A stretch of 64,000 nucleotides of DNA from Amphiura filiformis (lineage: Eukaryota > Echinodermata > Ophiuroidea > Amphilepidida > Amphiuridae), in assembly GCF_039555335.1 (NCBI RefSeq), contig NC_092644.1, positions 45,450,928 to 45,514,927 of the forward strand. The letters run 5' to 3'. Positions 33,668 to 45,600 of the stretch are shown here, piece by piece. Numbering within the stretch: position 1 is the stretch's first letter; each line of letters begins with the position of its first letter. The position numbers and the translations under genes are program-made. Below the pieces are notes generated by a model. That model was not told the DNA's origin, did no database searches, and saw nothing but the letters and a program-made list of their open reading frames with translations.

Positions 33668-36600
33668 CGTTGTTTTTTTTTGTCTTTTCAGCTTTTTACC
33701 CACGATATCTCAATTTCCAATTTTGTAATACCAGAACTTACGAACTCAATATCTTCGCTTAGGAATGTCCGATTTCACTGCTTTCGATATATACAGGGTG
33801 TCCCAAAGAAAAGAGGCCCCACATTGCACCCTCTTTTTCTCCTATTTCTGAAAAGTTGATCAAATATATTTTGGTGTATACAAAAACCTTACATCTTTAG
33901 CTTTAATAAACCAAAACAATTATTTCAATCGGCTCATAACTTTTGAAGATATGTCCTTTTAAAGAAATGTATCCGTTTTTCCCTCTGTCCACGGAGGAGG
34001 TTTGGCTACTTCAAAGATTGAAAAGTGCATATACCATGCATGAATATAAAACATTCCTCGATGATAACTTTATAAAATAACAACTTTATTTTAGGGAATG
34101 GGCTTTACAGGTGGGCTTATGGGTTATGGATTTTGTTAAGTGTCATTAATTTGGGCGAAATTGATGTGGGATGGGACTTCTTTTGCTATACTTGCAATTA
34201 CTTATGTTTTTCTCGTTTCTTGCTTTCTTTTTATTGACAACATAAGTCATTTCTCTTTTTTGAATAAAAGGTAGCCCTGAAAAGGGCTGTTTAGTTTGTC
34301 TTTGGTTCTTTTGAAGTGAGTTTACTGTGCTGCTCTGCCCTCTACCTGGTTGCCTCCATGACGAATACAGGTTTCAGCCCTAGTTCTCATTGCATTAATT
34401 GCGTAGCGTACCATCCTTGTGCGCCGGATACTTGCGAATGCAGCAGAAATATGGGGTTGCGAAGATGTTTGAAGCTAGCTGGTGATCCTCGCTTATAGTG
34501 AATGCTTTCCCAAGCCTAATGCTATTATCTATCCATGTCATTAACCGTGTGTTTCGTTTAAATCTTTGATGTAGCCAAACCTCATCCGTGGACAGAGTGA
34601 AAAACGGGTACATTTCTTAAAGAGGGCATATCTTCAAAAATTGTGAGCCGATTGAAAGAATTGTTTTGGTTTATTAAAGCTAACGATTTAAGGTTTCTTT
34701 ACATACCAAAATATATTTGATCAACTTTTCAGAAATAGGAGAAAAAGAGGGCGAAATGTGGGGCCTCTTTTTTTTGGGACACCCTGTACACTGCCGGTTT
34801 GAGTTAACTTACATGTACATTTTATTTTAAAATAACTTAATTAATTCGCAATGTATAGTTTAAGCCTACTATATTATAATAGATAGTGGCCAGCACATTT
34901 ATAAAGGACTGGTTACTCACTACAATCTTCACTCTTAAACTGTGTTTTTCTGAATGTGCTGATCATGTTGATTGCTAGTCGGAAACTCCTGCGAAGCTAT
35001 GGACATGGCATCTTACATACTCCATTCTATAACAGTCTGCCTAGTGCCTTGTGTGTTTTCTCTTCAATCATTTTGTTGAATGTAATTTTATGAATCAAAT
35101 AGTTATGTGTCATTTTATTTATAATAAAGAAGTTATTAAATTAATAAAGCAAGACAATTTATTTATCTATAAGTGCATGTCAAATGGGGTACATTGTTCA
35201 ATACTATATGCATAAATTATGCCCATATTATAGCTAGGCCCTAAAAACTTTATTTTGCATCGGATTTTTCCCGTTGAAAAGACAAAACTGATGTTTATGA
35301 TAGCAACCATTTCATCAATAACATTTTGAGTCATTTTTATCCATAAAACGACACAGGATATGGTAGATAACTACTTTCACATCAATATGGTCCATATGAT
35401 CACAGATTGTTGAGAATCTGTGATATGATCCGGGATATGATTATCAACATGATATCACGCTGTTCAGTGGTCAAGGAGTAGGGACCCCCGGTCAAGGACA
35501 CTGTTATGACATCATAGGTGATGTCAGATTTTCTTCTGCTGACCATATGATGCTATATATATTAACTATTATTGTTACATTTAGGCCTTTAAACTTTTAA
35601 AGTCATAATTAATTAGTTCAAACATAACTTTGGTAATACTCACTCGTTTTCGTTCGTTGAAACGGCAAAACATACTTACTTTTCCTAACAAATCGAATTA
35701 AAATATTTAAAAAAAATTTAACCACAAAAAGTTTTTTAAAAAATCATTCCAATACCACTAAAATATAATCTCTTGAGTAAACTGACCCCAAACCTGAAAC
35801 AGGTACCAGCCCCGTATGGGCTGGCGAAAAGGGTGAAAAGCCACACAGGAAAGATTTTTTAAACTGTGGCCCCTTTTTACGTTTTGAAACGTTTTTAGGT
35901 AGATTACATTTAAGCTTAAAACTCAGATTTAATTAATGTGTGCACAAATTATTGATAGATTTTCACAACTGATCTTTTCAGTCACCGTACGCCCTCTGTT
36001 TGTTAGCTTCCCAAGAGGACTACTGACTTTAGATTGCAGTTAATATTTTTAACATGGGACTCTATGGAGAGTTAGGCCAATTTCTGGCCTAACTAAAATT
36101 GGTCATGATGTAATGCATCTTTAAATGAATCTGGCTTGTGATTGGTCGCCCAGATTGTTTATATGTTTATTGAAACGTTATTGTTTAAATCCTCCCGACA
36201 CGTACTGATACCATTAACTATACATGGTACACAACTATCTAGGGAATGCGGCGCTTTTGTGCTGGCGGATGAACGTACGCATCTAGCGCGTATTGTACCA
36301 CCATGCTAGTCTTGTGGTTAGATTTTATTGATAAACAAGTATGATTGACAGTGTGTTTTAGAGAACGAAGTCCCGGGGTAAACACGGGGTAAAGTTCTTC
36401 TTAAAAGTGAAAGTCCATCGTCGGTTTTTCGGATAATAAAGTGGCAGATTCTAAAATTAGAATTATTCAGTATTGAAGTGTCATTATAATTATGCCATTA
36501 TGATATGTTGCATTCAATAATATAAACTTTTTCATAACCATGTTATACTAGTATTTTGATGTAATAAATATCAGTATAATTTCGAGTTCAACTGAATGCG

Positions 36601-39600
36601 TTCATCATGATTAATAACATTTTATTTATCAAAAATCGACTATGGCATACTTTGACTTTGACTTTGAAGAATACTTCGCAACGCTTCCATACATGAAGTC
36701 AAGCGCGAAGGGATGTGGGGGCGCGTAGGTTGCTTATGCTTGTTGTAGTTGCTTTCTTCTTAGGTGATCTGTAACTTCGGTCTTAAATGTTGAGGTGATT
36801 GGTATGTTAACTATATGTTCAGGCAGTACATACCACTCTTGAATTGTTCTTGGGAAGTAGGAATCTTTGTAGCAGTTTTTCTTTGCTCTTGGTCTGAGAT
36901 ATGCTAGACTATTGTTATGACGAGTGGGCGGACGACTGGTGTGAGAAACGTTTGCGCCGGTATGGCAACCTGGCCAGAGCTGATTTTGTGAAGCATAGTC
37001 AACCTTGTTGCCTGCCGACGCATTTGGAGTGAATCGTTGCTTTGCGTTGGACAGCTTCCACCTTCTGTATGAGTTCTTTATTAGCGGGGTCCCATACGCA
37101 ACAGCTATACTCGAGGTGTGGGCGTACCAGAGCTTTGTATGCTGTGGCTTTTAGAGTAGTTGTACAGGGGTGTAAGTTTCTACACACAACACCAAGCACT
37201 CTCTTTGCTTTGGCTACAGCTTGGTTAACATGAACATCCCATTTTAGGTCTTTTGTAAAGTGTACACCCAGATAAGTATGAGTCTCTGTTTCTTGAAGTA
37301 TGTTTTGACCAAGTTTATATTGATGGTCTGATTTTTGTCTAGAATGAGTTATTTTTAAAGTGTAACATTTCTGCACGTTAAACTGCATCTGCCAGGTCTT
37401 TTGCCAGACATCCAATTTATCCAGGTCTTGCTGGAGGATTTCAACATCAGAGTTGTCGTGGATGGGGCGGTACATTACACAGTCGTCCGCGAATAAACGG
37501 ACCTCCGACGAGATGTTATTCGGGAGGTCGTTTATATACGCTAAGAACAATAACGGGCCGAGGACGGTACCTTGGGGAACGCCTGATCTTACTGGCACCC
37601 ACTGCGAATGATCGCCATCCACGACAACTCTCTGTTTACGCCTTGTAAGGAAATTTGACACCCATGTATGAGTCCTTCCAACAACGCCATAATTTTCAAG
37701 TTTGTGTAACAATCTCATGTGTGGTACGGTGTCGAAGGCCTTGCTAAAGTCCATGATGACCATGTCAACAGGGATTTGATCATCAAGGGCTTTAGCAAGG
37801 TCGTCGACTGTGAGAAGTAATTGGCTTTCACAAGAGTGGTGTTGGCGAAAGCCGTGTTGCTTACTGGTAAGGATATCGTCGGTCGCAACACATAGTGGCG
37901 TAGAGTGATTTTTTAAACTTTCCGTTTCACATAGTGGCGTACAGGTTTAGAGCTAGCTATTGTCCTATAATAGTTATTTTTTATTTACTATTAAAGATAC
38001 AGTGTAATAGTTTGAACCTTAAACTTCAATTTCAAATGGAATTGGGCCACTGAGAGATAAAAATGGACGAGTATCGACGCAGTTACTACTAGCATATCCT
38101 TCAAAAACGTTCTGCTCTGAGTCGTATTTTGTCCTCCACGTACGCCACTATGTGTTGCGACCGACGATATGATGCTTATTAAAGTGTTGTATGATGTTGC
38201 TGTGCAGGATATGTTCGAGTATCTTGCAACAAATAGGAGTTAGTGACACAGGGCGGTAGTTAGAGGCAGTGGCTCTATCGCCCTTTTTGAATATGGGTGA
38301 TATATTGGCAGTTAGCCAATCAAAGGGCAGTGAGCCAGTAGACAGTGATTTTTTAAAGATGTGGGTAAGCGCCGGTGTGAGTTCTTGAGCAAATGTTTTC
38401 AAATTTTTGCAGCAACACCATCCGGGCCCGGTGCCTTGTTTTCATCTAGTTCACCGAGCAGCTTTTGAACGCCATCTTGGTGTATTTCAAAATCTGTCAT
38501 TGGCGGATACTTATGTTGGCTTGGTAAATCCACCATTGGCTCTTCATTCGTAAACACTGATTCAAATTGACAATTTAAAATATCTGCCTTACCACCACTA
38601 TCGGATATCAACTCACCGTTCTTTCTAAGGGCTTGAATACCCGTAGTGTCTTTACGCAGTTTCTTGACGAAACTCCAGAATTGTTTTTGTGACTCAATAC
38701 AAGAGCTGCGCACCCATCTCCAGTATGCGACCTTAGTTTCTTTTTGGATTTCTTTTCTAATTGCTCTAAATTTTTGTCTGTCAACTACACTGTCTGTTTT
38801 TTAGCCCTGTTAAAGATCCTCTGTTTTCTCCTGAGTTTCCTTCTAATGTCTTGTGAAATCCAAGGAGTGAGGTTCTTTTTAGATGAAAATTTAAAGGGTA
38901 TGTGATCATCCATAGCTTGGGAGATACCATTTTTTGATTCATTCCAATCATCTTCCACTGTGGATGTTTCATTAGCAGTGATGTTTGTGCTAAGCTTAAT
39001 AAGATCTTCTTTAAGCCTATCATTGTTGGCTTTATGATACTTATAGACTTTCCCCCGGGGACTTTCCTTGGTTTGGTTTTAATCAGTTTTGGTGAGGTAA
39101 ACATGTCGATCATAGGAATGGCATCATGGTCACTAATGCCAGGGGTTGAGATAACCCTTTCAATCAGCGTGGGGTTGGAGGTTAAAAACAGATCAAGCAG
39201 TCTGTCTTCTCTGGTGGGTTCATTAACAACCTGAGTGAGATTAAACTGGTCTGCTATCTCAAGGAGTTGTTTAGATATAGCGACCTCTCTACCTCCTGTA
39301 ATGACAGAATTTGATGGCCAATCGATATCGCCTAGATTAAAGTCACCGCCTAGGCAAATTGTTGCCCCATTTTTGGTGCTAATTCGGGCTAAAAAAGATC
39401 TTAAAGCCTCAAGATAATTTGGGTCATTGGTTTGGGGAACTCTATAAAAAGCTCCTATGAGCATATCTTTGCATCCGATGAGCTGGATGCGAACCCAGAC
39501 AATTTCGCACTCAGTGTCCAATTCAATCTGGTGGGTTCCGATTAAATCATTCCTAAGAGCCACAAATACTCCACCTCTCTCATCGTTTGAGTCTCTATCT

Positions 39601-42600
39601 TTCCTGACGGCTGTGAAGTTTGATGGAAAAACTTCATTGTTGCTAATGGTTTGATTGAGCCATGACTCAGAGCCAATTATTACATGGGGTTTGTGCGTAT
39701 CAATACAGGCGTGCAACGCCTCACGTTTGGCCTTTATACTTTGGCAATTAACAACCATAACTCTTAGCGAACCAACCTTTTCGCTTTTTTTTGGAATTAC
39801 CAGCATGTGTAGATTTAACATTTTTAACAGGTGAGGAAGTCGCTTTTGGTGAGCCAATCAACAGAGTACCATCATCATTCAGAGACGCTAAACTACTGAA
39901 ACTATTTGAAGTCTCAATACCGGTACTCGAGGTGCTGAATAGATGACACTCGGAGTAGTTTGGCACCCCACAAGCTTCACAAATCCATATAACCTTAGTC
40001 CATACAGGACCAATATTTAGCACCATAATCAACGCCGTCAGGCGTTGGTCCTTACACATCCGTACGCTACCCCCAGCAGTGCACCCTCATTATAATAAAC
40101 AGTGACCAAAACCAAACCAGTCGATGAGTTACGTCATGAATCCAAATATGGAAAATAGCCCCACCCATCATTCGGGCCATCATTCAACCGCATCTATTAC
40201 ATAACTGGGACTCTCAAGTCATCTCAAGTACTTGGTATCTCAATCGATTGATTTTGATGCAAAATGCAATCAAAGCAATACAAACTTTTGAGGTCGCTTA
40301 CCAGTGTAAATCGGGCTATGAATTAAATGAAAGTTTTTGTTGCTATATCAGTGCAGAGAATATCAGTCTGGCCCTAATCAGTGTTAACAAAAAGTCATTT
40401 GTATGATTCTAGGTTTGTTTTTTTTTTTATTTAATATTGTCAAATTTGTCGATAGGCCTAACCATTAAAAAAGCTAAAAGAACATTAATTCTACACACCG
40501 TTTATTTGAACTTTACTTTGATTTATCAACACCTAACTGGAAATAACAGAGTGAGTAAAATAAAATAAAAGGCGACACAACTCGTAAATACTGTTGATAT
40601 TTCAAATGCATGTGAAAAAAAAGGAACAGAAAAATCACAGTATATTTCTTTAATCCCAAAGGCATGAAAGGGCCTGTGATTACTATTTGAATTTAGGTTT
40701 TTGATTTAAACTATCTTAATAAAAAAAAAAAAAAAAACAACATGGTCTTCTCGTTTTAACTACGTCATTCACCACGTCATTCACGGATGGAGCTGTGACA
40801 ACGGCTCTCAGCTCCGTTGATAGTAATCCTCTCCTGGTCTTTGTTTTATTTCAAAGTTACAAACAAGAAAAGACAAGACACAGGACAAGACAACATTTAA
40901 AAAAGTGCACTGCTTTCATCGTTTTTCAATTTTTGGCAGCCGTCTGTTTGTATGAGGCGAGGTCCAAACAGGGCCGTCGCTAGACCATTCTCTCAGTCGA
41001 GAAATAAATTTTCCTGGTATCGGCCTGTAGCCTGATTTACCTTTTGCTAGCACCTAGCTGCGCAACATGATTGCCACCCCTGGCTCTGACACCCCTTACC
41101 CCACCCCCACAACTGTAACCCAATTTCCAAGCTGTCCCCAGAATTCCTTTACCGGGAAACTATAGTGAACCAAATATTGATAAATTGCGCGTGTAGCGCG
41201 CGAAAAATTGCTATTTTAATGCTAAAATTCAAAGGAGTCACCGGGCCAGGGGGCAAAATTGTCCCACTGATCTGCTTCTAAAAGAACATTACTGGGATAA
41301 ATGCGCGCGAAGCGAGCGAAAAAAATTGCAATGAACACAACAAGGACAATTGTGTCCTAAAATCGTGCTGAAGGAATATGCATAGGCCTTTACAACGTTT
41401 GATTAATTTAGTCCCGGTGTTTTGATCCAGCTCATGAGCTTTTATGCTTATTCCAAGCATCAGAGGAGCTGCCCTACTACTAGTAGCACTCATATTTATG
41501 ATTTACATAATAGAAAGGATGGAATTATAACTGTCATTTTTAAGACTTCGTGATCGTGTTCAAGTTTGAGATGAAAAAAAGAAGGAATTTCCAGTGGGGC
41601 GACTCGCAGATCTACTCACAGAATGGGCTTGCCAAAATAAATGCGCGCGAAGCGCGCGGCAATTTTGCCATTTTAATACTAAACGTTCCAAAATGGGCCT
41701 AATTTCGGGTCTAAAACAGACCAAAAGGGAGATGCAAATCGTTAATTTTGTCTCAACATTTCTGTCGACTGAGCAGGAGAGGGACTGACTTGCCACCCTG
41801 CCTATATCCAGTGTCGTATATTTCTTTTAACATGGGGTGGGCGTAGAAAAATATTTCTTGAAGTGAATCCAGCACCTTTTGGTTACAAAATCAGTTTATT
41901 GCACAAATGCGCTAAAAATTTAGCATTTTTCACTAAACTGGTGAAGTACGGTTCAAAAGTGGAATACGTTCGCGCTAAGCGCGCAAAAATGTGCACTTTT
42001 TAGGTTTATATAGCCAAATATGAGGTTAAATTGGTCAGAAACCCACAATACAGGTGGCGGTGTCAACATGTTGGGGTGATTGTATGGACAATTTTGGGGG
42101 ATTTGTCCCCCATTCCCTCTGGGATCTACGCCTATTCCCATGGCTAATCTCCATTGGAGAAGGGCGCGGTGCGGAGGCCGTCATGGGATGCGCACATAAT
42201 TTTGCAAAATCATTATAATTGTTCTTTGTGCACATTACCTCAACGCGCCTGGCCAACATCATTGTACATGTTGTAAGGCCCCATATACCGGCCCAATAGG
42301 GCCTATATTACGAACTGAATGTAGTTTTCCCCCTCCCCCTCGCATATTCTCTCCCTCCCTCTCTCTCCTCTTTCTTCCCCTTCGCTCTCCCTTTCTTTCT
42401 TCCTTTCTTTCCTTTTTCCTTTTTTTTAGTGTCGCACCCCTACACCCCCCATGGCTACGGGCCTGGGTCCAAAAGTGGAAAATCTAAATGTTTATAGTAG
42501 GCATATCACCTCAAAAATAATCGCAGCAGAAACACGTTATTTAATGTTCCTACATTATTGAGCTGTATTTAAGCATCAAAAATCAAAAAACAGCAATGCA

Positions 42601-45600
42601 ATGTGATGTAGTGTCAATTTAAAGATGCTCGTATAGATGGAATGAAATCCTGCCACAAGTGGCTGTAATGACAAAATTGGCACATTTCGAGATTTTGAAG
42701 GTTTATTTGGACGCATGCTTGAAAAAGCAGCGTTAATTTAAATATCACATGTTAAATGCCTATCTTTCCTGACTTCGTTAAAGAAAACAAAATTAAAAAT
42801 CTATCATTGAATAATTATAATAAATTAACCAAATATACTATTTTAGCAATTTCGGCCAATCTGCAGACAAAATAAAACAAAAAAAATGACTAAGTTCAGC
42901 TAATTAATATGCAAAATTGATGCTAATAGAAAACCGTACATGATATAAAGGTGCGGTTTTTTTTTTCACATATGTATACAAAGTTCTTTCAATTGATAAC
43001 AAAAAATATACAAAAAGTAATTAATTATGCAAATTAGGTAATTACAGCTAATTATGTATTCATGATATTATTATGCAAATTAGGCATGATTAATTTTGGT
43101 TTTTTTTCAATATTTAATGAACGTCTGTTCATTCATCATAAATTTTTTAAAAGTATGATCCTGTTATGAGGTTGAATAAATGAACTGCAGTTAATTATTT
43201 AAAACAATTAAAAAAAGTTTGACATTTTGACTGTAAACATGGTGTGTGTCACCATTACTCAAAGCCACGTCCGAAAAGTAAAACTAAAAATTCAGTTGAA
43301 ATGAGACTTTAAATTAACATTTTGTTATCTGGATTAACATGGGAGGACAATCGGTAAAAGGAACAGCCATTCTACTGTACCGCGTATACAAAAATAGTAT
43401 GGCCTTGGACACACACAATGGCTTAGAGCTATTGTGGTTTGGAAAATTACTCCCTAAAATATCTTTGATTAATGTTTTCCTTCAACTAGTTTTAGGCAAG
43501 TGTTTCATTCGTTGTCGACGGAAATAATTTACATGATAAGAAAGATTAGTATTTCAGCTAAATGGTGGTAGGTCCCTTTATTTCAATAGGCCTATATTTA
43601 CTGATTTATGAGCGATCTTCAAAATCCATAAAACAGGCAGTAGCTCTTAACAAAACAATTTTTGAGGACCCGATGTTAGCCTCGGAAAGGCTTCACACAC
43701 CATAATTATATTAAAAATTAAACAATTTGGATAAATGAAGCATATGAGGAAATTCATTTATCGACATGGATGTTTTCTAAAATTGGCCAAATTTGAAGCG
43801 CGCGCTTTTCAATTCACTGTTATGCTTGCATGCACAGTGTAGCAGAATTATTGTACAGCCACTGTGACATACCTATTTATAGGCCTAATTTGCCATATTT
43901 GGCAGAGATACAGTACTTAAAGAGGAAACGTGCTTAAAGAGGAAAGGAACGTTCATAAATACTTGGGGGCTGGAAAATGTTTGATTACAGTATGTCAAAA
44001 CTTTTTGGACCCCTGTCTGTATGTTAAACTTTTAGCACCACTTTTTTTGTGGATTCAAAATTTTTTGGACCCCCCATTTTAGGCCTGCTTATGAATTCCA
44101 AGGGGTCATAGGTCAAAAACCATAGGTCGCAGAAAAATGTTGTGATTGACGTTTTTGATCCAAACATCCATCTTAGTAAACGGATACACTTTGCAAGATG
44201 TATATTATGCCAATTTTCAAAATTAGTTTTTTGGTCAAAACTGAACAAAAATCACCAAAAAAAATGCCATTTTACCCATAAATTAAATGTATTGAATTAA
44301 GCGATGATCTTGTTTTGCCTTATTCCAGGGTCATAAAATAATGGGGAAAATTTGAACATCATTAAATGAAGAGTTTGGTTCCAAAAGGCATTAAGTCCAA
44401 AGACTGTTTTGTGGGATTTTTATTTGAAAATATTGAGTAGCAGTAACCTTGCCACTCTAATAACATTGGCGTAGTAGAATATATAGTTATAACAATTTTG
44501 GCAAATAATTGCAAATCTCTTTAACTTCCCACGTGCGAAGAAGAAAACAATAATATATTTTTTTTGTTCCAAAAGGCATCAAGTCCAATGGCAGCCATTT
44601 TAAAACCTTGGATTGGACAATTTTAGGGGACAAATCTATTATTGAAAGAGAATAAGCCAGATTTGCAAACATATCCATTCCAATTGTTAAATGTCATTTA
44701 AACTTTAGAATGTAAAAATATTCCAGCAAAATGTTACACAAGGCAGCTATTGGACTAATGCCTTTTGGAAACAAACTCTTGAATATTGTGTTAGTAAAGA
44801 AAGTGAATAGGCCTACTTCACTTTGATAGGAACTTAGGACTAAACTCCAACAAGTAAATGACTACATTTTATGGCGATGTTGACATTTTAAAGAAAATTA
44901 ACACAAATTGGCGCTGACTGGAAAATAAAGCTCTTCCCATATACTGTCGGAAAACCATGTCCCTGTAAAAAACTTGTAATTCCCTTCGTCTGTTGGCGGG
45001 TAACTTCTTGAATTTCTAGTTTACTCGAAGCATGCAAAATAGCGGCGTCATCCATTTTTATATTACTAGAGTACCTGTAGCTGTAAGAGCAGCTGTAGCT
45101 GTGATAGTGCTCCCGTGTCCATATGGAGAATTACTGTCACCAAGTTTAAGCCAAATCAGACGAAGTTTGAAATGTAGCTCCTGGATGACCTTTGACCTTG
45201 GATAACCTTGATTTTAAGTTTTGCGTGTTCCCCTCATATAAAGGATTACACCCACCAAATTTGAGCCCGATCGGACAATTGAAATTTGAACCCTCTGTGA
45301 TGACCTTTGACCTTGGTTGACCTCAATTTTATTTTGGGCATGTATTTCCCTCGTATCAAGGATTCCACCCACCAAATTTGAGCCTGATCGGACAAAGTTT
45401 GAATTTTGACCCCCTCCGTAATGACCTTTGACCTCTGTTGACCTCATTTGTATCTCGGGCATGTATTCGCCTCGTATCAAGGATTCCACCCACCAAATTT
45501 GAGCCTGATCGGACAAAGTTTGAATTTTGACCCCTCCGTAATGACCTTTGACCTCTGTTGACCTCGATTTTATTTCAGGCATATATTCGCCTTGTATCAA

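Larger units (their letters stand above)
32863..35904. mobile_element. 3.0 kb TIR element enclosing a mariner remnant
   Basis: Terminal inverted repeats of about 80 bp start ATCTACC, with AAACGTTTCAAAACGT, GGGGCCACAGTTTAAA and CTTTCCTGTGT in both. No transposase frame was found in the outer element. A (GTT)n microsatellite (33640-33672) and a mariner-like element (33794-34786) lie inside. No certain target duplication was seen. Confidence 0.8.

Noticed and set aside
35400..35422. Small hairpin CACAGATT...AATCTGTG as terminator or RNA element
   Set aside because: An 8-bp stem alone is expected by chance in AT-rich DNA of this length, with no supporting context.
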